From positions 248,001 through 312,000 of the forward strand of contig CBDHHD010000016.1 in NCBI GenBank assembly GCA_965263285.1: DNA of 64,000 bases, in the 5' to 3' direction. This DNA is from JASGCP01 sp965263285. GTDB taxonomy: Bacteria > Bacteroidota > Bacteroidia > Chitinophagales > Chitinophagaceae. Below the pieces are notes generated by a model. That model had not been told where the DNA came from and did not search any database. It saw only the letters and a list, made by a program, of their open reading frames with translations. This document shows positions 56,147 to 64,000 of this stretch, one piece after another. Position 1 is the stretch's first letter. Every line of letters starts with the position of its first letter. The position numbers and the translations under genes were made by a program.

Positions 56147-57382
56147 TTAATTGTCTAAGAACTTTGTCAATCTTTCGGCAAAGATAATAATAAATTGGTG
56201 TAAAATATAACCCCAATTTTGAATTGGTTTTTGCCAGCTTTTTTCTATATTTTGAATAGCTAAAAAAATAGCCTTTGTAGCTGATTGTTTATCTACAAAT
56301 TGTATTTTTGTTTTTGTATATTTTCGGATACCTCTGTTCATATTTTCTATCGTATTTGTTGTATAAATAACTTTTCTAATTTCTAAAGGCAAATCGAAAT
56401 ATCTTGTTAAATGCTCCCAATTTTCTTTCCATGATTTAATAGCGTATTCATATTTTAGGTTCCATTTTTTTTCAAAATTATCCAATGCTTGTGTCGCCAT
56501 GTCTTTACTCACAGCGCCATATATATTTTTAAGCTCCTTACAAAATTCTTTTCTGTCTTTATAGGATACATGTTTGCAAGAATTTCTAATTTGATGTACA
56601 ATACAAAGTTGAGTTAAAACCTTAGGGAATACTGTTTGTATAGCTTCTGTAAGGCCAGTTAAGTTATCAGAGCAACTTATGCATACATCTTGTACACCTC
56701 TTGCTTTTAGGTCTGTAAGCACCTTTAGCCAAAAGCTGGCTGATTCGGTTTCGCTTATCCAAATTCCTAATACTTCTTTTGTTCCGTCTGTTTTTAAGCC
56801 AATAATAATATAGGCGCACTGATGACTATATTGTCCATCTTGACGAATTCTTAATCTAATGCCATCCATCCAAAAAACCATATAAATAGGGTCTAGCGGT
56901 CTATTTTGCCATTCTTTTATACTTTCTAATACTCTATTTGTAATATTTGATATGGTTGTTCCACTCAATTCTACCCCATAAGAATCTTTTATTAACTCGC
57001 TAATATCACTTGTTGTAAGTCCCTTGCCATACATGGATACCACAAGATCTTCAATACGGTTAGACATGCGTTGCCCTTTTGGAATAATTTGAGGTTCAAA
57101 AGATGCATTTCTATCTCTGGGAATAGATAAAAGTATATTGCCTAAATTTTCTGTTTTAACCGTTTTGTCATAATAACCATTACGACTATTTTTTTGTTCT
57201 ATTTGTCGTTTTTTATTTTTATTATATCCTAGATGGTAATCTAGTTCGCCCTGTAAAAGAGCTTCAACTCCTTGTTTAAATAAGTTAGCAAATAACTTAT
57301 CAAAATCTGATAATGTTTTGCAATCTTTAAAGAAATCATTTGAAATTTTCGATGATTCTGTGCTGTTGTTTTCTGTTCGCAT
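56147..57382 (-). CDS. IS256-family transposase, second copy
   Basis: The 411-residue frame is intact and nearly identical with the copy at 21223-22458; visible differences are Leu to Arg at residue 2 (MRTENNS) and Asn to Asp in RYFDLPLEIRK. All catalytic segments (FWMDGIRLRI, SDNLTGL, NTIENMNRG) are conserved. The start at 57382 is chosen for the same reason as in the other copy. Confidence 0.93.
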   Translation of the reverse strand: MRTENNSTESSKISNDFFKDCKTLSDFDKLFANLFKQGVEALLQGELDYHLGYNKNKKRQIEQKNSRNGYYDKTVKTENLGNILLSIPRDRNASFEPQIIPKGQRMSNRIEDLVVSMYGKGLTTSDISELIKDSYGVELSGTTISNITNRVLESIKEWQNRPLDPIYMVFWMDGIRLRIRQDGQYSHQCAYIIIGLKTDGTKEVLGIWISETESASFWLKVLTDLKARGVQDVCISCSDNLTGLTEAIQTVFPKVLTQLCIVHQIRNSCKHVSYKDRKEFCKELKNIYGAVSKDMATQALDNFEKKWNLKYEYAIKSWKENWEHLTRYFDLPLEIRKVIYTTNTIENMNRGIRKYTKTKIQFVDKQSATKAIFLAIQNIEKSWQKPIQNWGYILHQFIIIFAERLTKFLDN

Positions 57383-57427
57383 AATATGTAAATTTTTAAG
57401 TAAATAAAATAGGGAAAAAAAATAATG

Positions 57428-57493
57428 AAATACTATTTTTGGGTTCACTTTGGTAGGGCTCCGCCCTCCCTTCGTTCCCCAAAAATAGTATTT
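57428..57493. promoter_or_regulatory. Hairpin upstream of the second IS256 transposase
   Basis: The same AAATACTATTTTTGGG stem as in the 22.5-kb copy. Confidence 0.55.
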
Positions 57494-57540
57494 CTATTTA
57501 CACAATCTTTTTTATACTCCCTTTTTTGATGCAAATAAAC

Positions 57541-58170
57541 AGCTTTTTTAAGGCTAAAAACATAGCAAAGCACTTGCGCCAGTAGTGTTTGCGAGGTACA
57601 CCATGACTACAAAATAACAAAAAAACACACTAAAACACTTGATAGAGTAAGGTTTACACTACTTTTTAAAGCTAAAAACATAGCAAAGCACTTGTTAGAG
57701 TAATGTTTTACAAAGTATAAAAAATATAAAAAGTGAGCAAAGCACTTGTTAGAGTAAGGTTTACACTACTTTTTACAAAAAAACACTATAAAAACATTTT
57801 ATATATAATTTTACAATTGTTAAATTAAGTTATTAAATTGTTAAATTAAGTAAATTACACTTCAATTAAAACAATTTTAACCTAAGAAAATTTCAAAAAA
57901 AATTATTTATATCATATTTATACTAAAAAGTAGTGTAAACCTTACTCTAACAAGTGCTTTGCTCACTTTTTATATTTTTTATACTTTGTAAAACATTACT
58001 CTAACAAGTGCTTTGCTATGTTTTTGACACTTTTTTACGCATTATTTTTGATTAAAACCTTACTCTAACAAGTGCTTTGCTATGTTTAAAAATTGAAATA
58101 ATTGATATTTTAAAAATTACATACATCTGAAACCTTACTCTAACAAGTGCTTTGCTATGTTTTTGACTTT
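57541..58170. repeat. Iteron-like direct repeats around a large perfect palindrome; possible origin
   Basis: The core unit CTTACTCTAACAAGTGCTTT plus GCT appears four times on the right in one orientation (starting 57941, 57995, 58059, 58134) and at least three times on the left in the other. Left arm 57674-57775 and right arm 57924-58025 are perfect 102-bp inverted repeats around an AT-rich centre of 148 bp with TTAAATTAAGT-type tandem units. Unit spacing on the right is 54, 64 and 75 bp, close to whole helical turns. Layout suits a replication origin with initiator-binding iterons or a recombination site. It lies between the primase genes and the recombinase gene. Confidence 0.6.
57776..57923. 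other. AT-rich centre of the palindrome
   Basis: Almost pure A/T with ATTGTTAAATTAAGT repeated about twice; a candidate duplex-unwinding region. No gene. Confidence 0.5.
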
Positions 58171-58178
58171 GACACTTT

Positions 58179-58370
58179 TTAATGGTTTTTGAATGGTTTG
58201 CGGTGAGTGTTTTTTTTGCCATCTCGCACATGGAAACCGATTGGCATATCTTTATGCACCATCAAAATACAAAAGTTAATATTATTGGAATGAGCCCATT
58301 TTTTTATTTTTGATACTCTTGTTTTTTCATTAAAAAGGCAGGCAGTCAGAAGCCAGTTAGTGTACTTAGG
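58179..58370 (-). CDS. Possible small basic protein or gene remnant
   Basis: An open minus-strand frame reads YQPKYTNWLLTACLFNEKTR, then SKIKKWAHSNNINFCILMVH and KDMPIGFHVRDGKKNTHRKP to a stop at 58179. The composition looks protein-like, but there is no ATG near its beginning; only internal Met codons exist. It starts just after a terminator-like hairpin. It may be the end of a lost gene. I do not recognise it. Confidence 0.3.
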   Translation of the reverse strand, partial: PKYTNWLLTACLFNEKTRVSKIKKWAHSNNINFCILMVHKDMPIGFHVRDGKKNTHRKPFKNH

Positions 58371-58380
58371 TTGATAAAAT

Positions 58381-58417
58381 AAAAAAGCCGTCTAAAATAA
58401 GACAGCTATTTTTTTTA
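58381..58417. terminator. Bidirectional terminator-like hairpin
   Basis: AGCCGTCT and AGACAGCT pair with one mismatch, flanked by A-run and T-run (AAAAAA / TTTTTTTT). Confidence 0.6.
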
Positions 58418-58806
58418 ACTAAAACTAATTGAGTACTTTTTTTACTTTATAACAACAGTAAAGGTACGCCAGTCAATTTTAAAAAACAAATATTTTTAAA
58501 TTAACTTAATTGTTTGTTAATACAAAAGTGAGGTTTTTTATTTTTGAAACTTTTTAATGGCAGTTTTAAAATAAAAATATTAACTATTGTACAAAGTTAG
58601 CATTTTTAAAAAGCTCGTAAACCCTTTTGGCAGTAAGCGTATATCGGTTTTTTTTACTTTTTTATTTTTTGACTAAAAAAGCAAAAAATTAACTTATAAA
58701 GTTTTGTTAATTTAGTTAATATTTTACATTTACTTTTATATCAAAAAAATACATTTGTTAGTTTTATTTTTTTGTTTTATTTTTGTTCAAAATAATATTA
58801 ACTAAT
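58418..58806. other. AT-rich leader region of the recombinase gene
   Basis: No gene is supported. TTTTTATTTTTTGAC-like runs and several ATTAACTT motifs (TTGTTAATTTAGTTAATATT) occur; the promoter is probably the TATTTTTTTGTTTTATTTTTG region near 58768-58788. Confidence 0.4.
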
Positions 58807-59448
58807 ATGATGGAAGTACTAAAAAACGATGATTTAATTTTGAGACCTTCAAAACGAGTAGGAGGCAATAACAAAAAAGGCAACAAAACAACGAGCGACT
58901 ACATACCATTTGAGACCGCACTTGAAAGAGGCAAAAAAATGATGAACAACCCAAAGACTCGTACACTCGGACTTTATATTATCTTTTCAATAAATACAGG
59001 TTTGAGGATTAGCGATATATTAAAACTCAAATATAAAGACATCACAACAGGGGTAATTAACCTTATTGAGACAAAGACCCAAAAAGTACGAGTTATAAAG
59101 CTTAATAACCATGTTTTAACCGCTTTTGAGCTCCTCAAAGAAGACCAGGAGAACGCCCCCGTCCCAGATGACTATATTTTTGTTTCTCAAAAAAAGACAC
59201 CATATATAAAACAAAGTATTATTAATCTTTTAAAAGAAGTCGCATTTAAGAAAGAGGCAAAAGAATTAAATATAAGCTCGCACTCGCTACGCAAGAGCTT
59301 TGGCAGGCATGTATATGAAACCCAGCCAAACAGGGATAAGGCACTTGTTTATTTAAGCGAGTTACTTAACCATTCAAGCCCTGCGACCACACGCCGTTAC
59401 TTAGGCATACGCCAGGAGGAGTTAAACAATATTTACGAAAATTTGTAA
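58807..59448 (+). CDS. Short tyrosine recombinase (integrase) with catalytic domain only
   Basis: The 213-residue protein has the catalytic set: Arg I in SINTGLRISDILKLKY, Lys in TKTQKVRVIKLN, His-x-x-Arg in SSHSLRKSFGRH, the third His in LLNHSSPATT and nucleophile Tyr in RRYLGIRQEEL. The usual N-terminal SAM-like core-binding domain is missing or very short (residues 1-40, lysine-rich), so it resembles small plasmid or phage resolvase-type recombinases. The start at 58807 (MMEVLKNDD) replaces a TTG reading 24 bp upstream. The last ~60 bp of its gene recur before each following TPR gene. Confidence 0.9.
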   Translation: MMEVLKNDDLILRPSKRVGGNNKKGNKTTSDYIPFETALERGKKMMNNPKTRTLGLYIIFSINTGLRISDILKLKYKDITTGVINLIETKTQKVRVIKLNNHVLTAFELLKEDQENAPVPDDYIFVSQKKTPYIKQSIINLLKEVAFKKEAKELNISSHSLRKSFGRHVYETQPNRDKALVYLSELLNHSSPATTRRYLGIRQEELNNIYENL

Positions 59449-59470
59449 TTTTTACACCTAATAGTCTTTT
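59391..59470 (+). repeat. Direct repeat unit R0: 3' end of the recombinase gene plus leader
   Basis: ACGCCGTTACTTAGGCATAC starts a ~80-bp sequence that codes RRYLGIRQEELNNIYENL and runs to the TPR gene ATG. The same unit occurs at 60361, 62427 and 63703. Confidence 0.9.
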
Positions 59471-60349
59471 ATGAAAAAAATGATTATTTGTTTATTGTTT
59501 ATATCAATTAGTTTTTTTGCAATAAGCCAAACGGCAGAAGACTATAACAATAGAGGACTTGCAAAATCTGATTTACAAGACTATTACGGAGCTATTGCAG
59601 ACTATACTAAGTCAATAGAATTAAATCCTAATTTAGCAGCCGCTTATAACAATAGAGGAAATGCAAAAAATTATTTACAATACTATAAAGGTGCTATTGC
59701 AGACTTTAACAAAGCAATAGAATTAAATCCTAATTACGCATACGCTTATAACAATAGAGGACTTGCAAAATCTGATTTACAAGACTATTACGGAGCTATT
59801 TCGGACTATACTAAGGCAATAGAATTAAATCCTAATTTCGCAGACGCTTATAATAATAGAGGATTTGCAAAATCTCATTTACAAGACTATTACGGTGCTA
59901 TTGCAGACTATAACAAAATAATAGAATTAAATCCTAATTTCGCATACGCTTATAACAATAGAGGAGGTGCAAAATATAATTTACAAGACTATCACGGAGC
60001 TATTGCAGACTATAATAAAGCAATAGAATTAAATCCTAATGACGAATTCGCTTATTTACTTAGAGGATTTGCAAAATCTTATTTACAAGACTATTACGGT
60101 GCTATTGCAGACTATAACAAAATAATAGAATTAAATCCTAATTTCGCAGACGCTTATAATAATAGAGGAAATGCAAAAGGTAATTTACAAGACTATAAAG
60201 GAGCTATTGCAGACTTTAACAAAGCAATAGAATTAAATCCTAATTTCGCAGACGCTTATAATAATAGAGGAAATGCAAAAAAAATATTAGGAGATATGGA
60301 CGGATATTATAGAGACATGGAGCAATATCATAATTTAGGGGGTAAATAA
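59471..60349 (+). CDS. Secreted TPR-repeat protein 1
   Basis: The 292-residue protein has a signal peptide (MKKMIICLLFISISFFAISQ), seven nearly identical 34-residue TPR units of the type AYNNRGNAKGNLQDYKGAIA followed by DFNKAIELNPNF, and a C-terminal cap LGDMDGYYRDMEQYHNLGGK. It is exported, probably to the periplasm or surface, and must bind a protein partner. It begins 22 bp after the recombinase stop. Units are also nearly identical in DNA (102 bp), which allows expansion and contraction. Confidence 0.9.
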   Translation: MKKMIICLLFISISFFAISQTAEDYNNRGLAKSDLQDYYGAIADYTKSIELNPNLAAAYNNRGNAKNYLQYYKGAIADFNKAIELNPNYAYAYNNRGLAKSDLQDYYGAISDYTKAIELNPNFADAYNNRGFAKSHLQDYYGAIADYNKIIELNPNFAYAYNNRGGAKYNLQDYHGAIADYNKAIELNPNDEFAYLLRGFAKSYLQDYYGAIADYNKIIELNPNFADAYNNRGNAKGNLQDYKGAIADFNKAIELNPNFADAYNNRGNAKKILGDMDGYYRDMEQYHNLGGK

Positions 60350-60360
60350 TAAGCTATTTA

Positions 60361-60440
60361 ACGCCGTTACTTAGGCATACGCCAGGAGGAGTTAAACGAC
60401 ATTTACGAAAATTTGTAATTTTGACACTAAATAGTCTTTT
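60361..60440 (+). repeat. Direct repeat unit R1: recombinase 3' end copy
   Basis: Same sequence as R0 with a few changes (AACGACATT instead of AACAATATT); still codes RRYLGIRQEELNDIYENL and a stop. Confidence 0.9.
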
Positions 60441-60492
60441 ATGAAAAAAATGATTATTTGTTTATTGTTTATATCAATTAGTTTTTTTTACA

Positions 60493-62415
60493 ATGAGTCA
60501 AACGGCAGAAGACTATTATAATAGAGGATTTGTAAAATATTATTTAGAAGACTATGACGGAGCTATTGCAGACTATAATAAAGCAATAGAATTAAATCCT
60601 AATGACGCAAACGCTTATAATAATAGAGGAAATGCAAAATATTATTTAGAAGACTATTACGGAGCTATTGCAGACTGTACTAAGGCAATAGAATTAAATC
60701 CCAATAACGCAGACGCTTATAATAATAGAGGACTTGCAAAAAAGAAATTACAAGATTATTACGGAGCTATTGCAGACTATACTAAGGCAATAGAATTAAA
60801 TCCTAATTACGCAGAAGCTTATACTAATAGAGGAGTTACAAAAGTTAAATTACAAGACTATTACGGTGCTATTGCAGACTTAAACAAAGTAATAGAATTA
60901 AATTCTAATTACGCAATCGCTTATTATAATAGAGGAAGTGAAAAATCTGATTTAAAAGACTATGACGGAGCACTTGCAGACTTTAACAAAGCAATAGAAT
61001 TAAATCCTAATTACGCAAACGCTTATAATAATAGAGGAAATGCAAAAGGTAATTTAAAAGACTATAAAGGAGCTATTGCAGACTTTAACAAAGCAATAGA
61101 ATTAAATCCTAATAACGCATACGCTTATTATAATAGAGGACTTACAAAATATAATTTACAAGACTATAAAGGTGCTATTGCAGACTATACTACGGCAATA
61201 GAATTAAATCCTAATGACGCATACGCTTATTATAATAGAGGACTTGCAAAAAAGAAATTACAAGACTATAAAGGAGCTATTGCAGACTATAACAAAGTAA
61301 TAGAATTAAATCCTAATAACGCAGAAGCTTATTATAATAGAGCAAATGCAAAATCTGATTTACAAGACTATGACGGTGCTATTGCAGACTATAACAAAAC
61401 AATAGAATTAAATCCTAATTATAGAGTATTTATAAAAGATATATTACAATACTATTTAAAAGCTTATAACAATAGAGGCATTGAAAAACTTAAATCAAAA
61501 GACTATAAAGGAGCACTTGTAGACTTTAACAAAGCAATAGAATTAAATCCTTATTACGCATACGTTTATAATAATAGAGGAGTTGCAAAATCTGATTTAC
61601 AAGACTATGACGGTGCTATTGCAGACTATACTAAGGCAATAGAATTAAATCTTAATTACGCATACGTTTATAATAATAGAGGAAATGCAAAATCTGATTT
61701 ACAAGACTATTATTATAATAGAGGACTTGCAAAAAAGAAATCACAAGACTATGACGGTGCAATTGCAGACTATACTAATGCAATAGAATTAAATCCTAAT
61801 TACGCAGACGCTTATTATAATAGAGGAGTTGCAAAATCTGATTTACAAGACTATGACGGTGCTATTGTAGACTTAAACAAAGCAATAGAATTAAATCCTA
61901 ATGACGCAAAAGCTTATTATAATAGAGCAATTGCAAAAAAGAAATTACAAGATTATTACGGAGCTATTGCAGACTATACTAAGGCAATAGAATTAAATCC
62001 TAATGACGCAGACGCTTATTATAATAGAGGAATTGCAAAAAAGAAATTACAAGACTATAAAGGAGCTATTGTAGACTATACTAAGGCAATAGAATTAAAT
62101 CCTAATCACGCAAACGCTTATGACAGTAGAGGAATTGCAAAAAAGAAATTACAAGACTATAAAGGAGCTATTGCAGACTATACTAAGGCAATAGAATTAA
62201 ATCCTAATGACGCAAACGCTTATAATAATAGAGGAAATGCAAAATCTGATTTACAAGACTATAAAGGAGCTATTGCAGACTATACTAAGGCAATAGAATT
62301 AAATCCTAATGACGCAAACGCTTATAATAATAGAGGAATTGCAAAAAAGAATTTAGGAGATATGGACGGATATAATAGAGACATGGAGCAATATCACAAT
62401 TTAGGGGGTAAATAA
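60493..62415 (+). CDS. TPR-repeat protein 2, signal peptide out of frame
   Basis: The frame gives 640 residues with about 18 TPR units and the same C-terminal cap. The upstream signal peptide code (ATG at 60441) is shifted out of frame because a T-run has 8 bases rather than 7. As written, translation from ATG 60493 (MSQTAEDYYNRG) would give a cytoplasmic protein; slippage would restore export. Irregular units (NYRVFIKDILQYYLKAYNNR; a fused partial unit at about 61680-61730) show unequal exchange. It could be an error, a pseudogene or a phase-variable switch. Confidence 0.8.
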   Translation: MSQTAEDYYNRGFVKYYLEDYDGAIADYNKAIELNPNDANAYNNRGNAKYYLEDYYGAIADCTKAIELNPNNADAYNNRGLAKKKLQDYYGAIADYTKAIELNPNYAEAYTNRGVTKVKLQDYYGAIADLNKVIELNSNYAIAYYNRGSEKSDLKDYDGALADFNKAIELNPNYANAYNNRGNAKGNLKDYKGAIADFNKAIELNPNNAYAYYNRGLTKYNLQDYKGAIADYTTAIELNPNDAYAYYNRGLAKKKLQDYKGAIADYNKVIELNPNNAEAYYNRANAKSDLQDYDGAIADYNKTIELNPNYRVFIKDILQYYLKAYNNRGIEKLKSKDYKGALVDFNKAIELNPYYAYVYNNRGVAKSDLQDYDGAIADYTKAIELNLNYAYVYNNRGNAKSDLQDYYYNRGLAKKKSQDYDGAIADYTNAIELNPNYADAYYNRGVAKSDLQDYDGAIVDLNKAIELNPNDAKAYYNRAIAKKKLQDYYGAIADYTKAIELNPNDADAYYNRGIAKKKLQDYKGAIVDYTKAIELNPNHANAYDSRGIAKKKLQDYKGAIADYTKAIELNPNDANAYNNRGNAKSDLQDYKGAIADYTKAIELNPNDANAYNNRGIAKKNLGDMDGYNRDMEQYHNLGGK

Positions 62416-62426
62416 TAAGCTATTTA

Positions 62427-62506
62427 ACGCCGTTACTTATACATACGCCAGGAGGAGTTAAACGACATTTACGAAAATTTGTAATTTTGATACTAAATAG
62501 TTTTTT
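62427..62506 (+). repeat. Direct repeat unit R2: recombinase 3' end copy
   Basis: As R1, with TTATACATACG in place of TTAGGCATACG (RRYLYIRQEEL in code). Confidence 0.9.
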
Positions 62507-63691
62507 ATGAAAAAAATCATTATTTGTTTATTGTTTATATCAATTAGTTTTTTTGCAATAAGCCAAACGGCAGAAGACTATAACAATAGAGGAAGTGCAA
62601 AAGGTAATTTACAAGACTATAAAGGAGCTATTGCAGACTATAATAAGGCAATAGAATTAAATCCTAATGACGCAGTCGCTTATTATAATAGAGGAGTTGC
62701 AAAAGGTAATTTACAAGACTATTACGGTGCTATTGCAGACTATAATAAGGCAATAGAATTAAATCCTAATTACGCAGATGTTTATAGAAATAGAGGACTT
62801 GCAAAAAAGAAATTACAAGACTATAAAGGTGCTATTGTAGACTATAACAAAGCAATAGAATTAAATCCTAATGACGCAAAAGCTTATAACAATAGAGGAG
62901 TGGCAAAAGGTAATTTACAAGACTATTACGGTGCTATTGCAGACTATAACAAAGCAATAGAATTAAATCCTAATGACGCAGAGGCTTATAATAATAGAGG
63001 ACTTGCAAAATCTGATTTACAAGACTATAAAGGTGCTATTGCAGACTATAACAAAGCAATAGAATTAAATCCTAATTTCGCAGAGGCTTATTATAATAGA
63101 GGAAATGCAAAAGGTAATTTAAAAGACTATAAAAGAGCTATTGCAGACTATAACAAAGCAATAGAATTAAATCCTAATTTCGCAGAGGCTTATTATAATA
63201 GAGGAAATGAAAAATATTATTTAAAAGACTATGACGGAGCTATTGCAGACTATAACAAAGCAATAGAATTAAATCCTAATGACGCAGACGCTTATAATAA
63301 TAGAGGACTTGCAAAAAAGAAATTACAAGACTATAAAGGAGCTATTGCAGACTATAACAAAGCAATAGAATTAAATCCTAATAACGCAAAAGCTTATAAC
63401 AATAGAGGAAATGAAAAATATTATTTAAAAGACTATGACGGAGCTATTGCAGACTATAACAAAGCAATAGAATTTAATCCTAATGACGCAAAAGCTTATT
63501 ATAATAGAGGACTTGCAAAAAAGAAATTACAAGACTATAAAGGAGCTATTGCAGACTATACTAAGGCAATAGAATTAAATCCTAATTACGCAGACGCTTA
63601 TAACAATAGAGGAAATGCAAAAAAGAATTTAGGAGATATGGACGGATATAATAGCGACATGGAGCAATATCATAATTTAGGTGGTAAATAA
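62507..63691 (+). CDS. Secreted TPR-repeat protein 3
   Basis: The 394-residue protein has the same signal peptide (MKKIIICLLFISISFFAISQ), ten TPR units and the same cap. It is exactly 102 residues (three TPR units) longer than protein 1. It starts in frame with an intact T7 run. Partner and function are unknown, as for protein 1. Confidence 0.9.
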   Translation: MKKIIICLLFISISFFAISQTAEDYNNRGSAKGNLQDYKGAIADYNKAIELNPNDAVAYYNRGVAKGNLQDYYGAIADYNKAIELNPNYADVYRNRGLAKKKLQDYKGAIVDYNKAIELNPNDAKAYNNRGVAKGNLQDYYGAIADYNKAIELNPNDAEAYNNRGLAKSDLQDYKGAIADYNKAIELNPNFAEAYYNRGNAKGNLKDYKRAIADYNKAIELNPNFAEAYYNRGNEKYYLKDYDGAIADYNKAIELNPNDADAYNNRGLAKKKLQDYKGAIADYNKAIELNPNNAKAYNNRGNEKYYLKDYDGAIADYNKAIEFNPNDAKAYYNRGLAKKKLQDYKGAIADYTKAIELNPNYADAYNNRGNAKKNLGDMDGYNSDMEQYHNLGGK

Positions 63692-63702
63692 TAAGTTATT
63701 TA

Positions 63703-63782
63703 ACGCCGTTACTTAGGCATACGCCAGGAGGAGTTAAACGATATTTACGAAAATTTGTAATTTTGACACCTAATAGTCTTTT
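63703..63782 (+). repeat. Direct repeat unit R3: recombinase 3' end copy
   Basis: As R1, with AACGATATT; codes RRYLGIRQEELNDIYENL. Followed by a fourth TPR start. Confidence 0.9.
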
Positions 63783-63935
63783 ATGAAAAAAATGATTATT
63801 TGTTTATTGTTTATATCAATTAGTTTTTTTGCAATAAGCCAAACGGCAGAAGACTATTATAATAGAGGAATTGCAAAATATGATTTAAAAGACTATTACG
63901 GTGCTATTGCAGACTATAACAAAGCAATAGAATAG
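63783..63935 (+). CDS. Truncated TPR-repeat protein 4
   Basis: Signal peptide and one TPR unit (YYNRGIAKYDLKDYYGAIA then DYNKAIE), then a stop after 50 codons. The cap is missing and the sequence after it is unrelated, so the array probably ends here by a deletion. It may still be expressed as a short exported peptide. The window ends 65 bp later. Confidence 0.65.
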   Translation: MKKMIICLLFISISFFAISQTAEDYYNRGIAKYDLKDYYGAIADYNKAIE

Positions 63936-64000
63936 ATTGGTTTTTAAAAAATATATTATATTTATGGTTCTTTATTAAAAAAATAGTTATACTATATTTT

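Larger units (their letters stand above)
56115..57521 (-). mobile_element. Complete IS256-family element (1407 bp), second copy
   Basis: Same length and ends as the copy at 21191. A perfect 8-bp target duplication TTTTTTGA flanks it (56107-56114 and 57522-57529). The few base differences from the first copy are scattered, so the two moved recently. Confidence 0.93.

Noticed and set aside
57541..58170. CRISPR array
   Set aside because: The repeats are of similar size but spacers differ in length (54-75 bp pitch), are AT-rich, and the left repeats are inverted to the right ones; no cas gene is near.
59471..63935. Sel1-type or pentapeptide repeats
   Set aside because: Unit length is 34 residues with the TPR pattern (AYNNRG, GAIADYNKAIELNPN), not 36 or 5.

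Overview
The window is chromosomal DNA of an AT-rich Bacteroidota bacterium, probably Chitinophagales-like. Evidence for this is a SusC/SusD pair, a PorD-type secretion protein, GSCFA and DUF4296 proteins, and repeated Bacteroidota promoter motifs (TAnnTTTG) just upstream of genes. The genome looks unstable: at least seven insertion-sequence families (IS1634, IS66, IS256, IS481, IS1380, ISL3, ISAon1), non-autonomous palindromic elements, and several decayed host genes (folP, trmN6, a miaE-like remnant, an IVP gene). This pattern fits a host-associated or recently bottlenecked lineage, which is inference.

Layout. 1-1.5 kb: IS1634-type transposase cut by the window edge, next to a miaE-like remnant. 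1.5-7 kb: susC-susD-LRR lipoprotein operon (minus). 7.6-12.2 kb: ppiD-like foldase, coaBC, porD and a DUF4296 lipoprotein in one minus-strand run. 12.4-13.3 kb: tRNA-Pro, tRNA-Ser and def. 14-17.3 kb: operon of circularly permuted ATP-grasp, alpha-E and transglutaminase-like protease. 17.4-23.3 kb: IS and palindrome cluster around ssb, with a broken trmN6. 23.5-29.3 kb: leuS, a thioredoxin-fold protein and a J-domain-like coiled-coil protein. 29.4-34.2 kb: mosaic of IS481, IS1380 and ISL3 remnants. 34.3-42.3 kb: kelch lipoprotein, nested palindromic elements, frameshifted folP, an SDR enzyme, a SAM-hydrolase-family protein and priA. 43.2-50.7 kb: yidD, recG, a small membrane protein, a deoxynucleoside kinase, GSCFA protein, HMG-CoA lyase and feoB. 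50.7-53.6 kb: more IS debris and an intact IS481 element.

53.6-64 kb is an accessory island of plasmid, phage or ICE character: the C-terminus of a primase/helicase cut by IS481, a DUF6371 primase-like protein, a small TPR protein, an IS256 element, a large AT-rich palindrome with phased direct repeats that looks like a replication or recombination origin, a short tyrosine recombinase, and a tandem array of four secreted TPR-repeat genes. Each TPR gene in the array is preceded by a copy of the last ~60 bp of the recombinase gene.

The two strongest leads are (1) this recombinase plus TPR-gene array with recombinase-3'-end repeats, and (2) a palindromic element family whose termini match the 3' end of an ISL3 element and which shows a nested insertion with a perfect 8-bp target duplication. 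All family names were assigned by reading the translations by eye; no database search was run.
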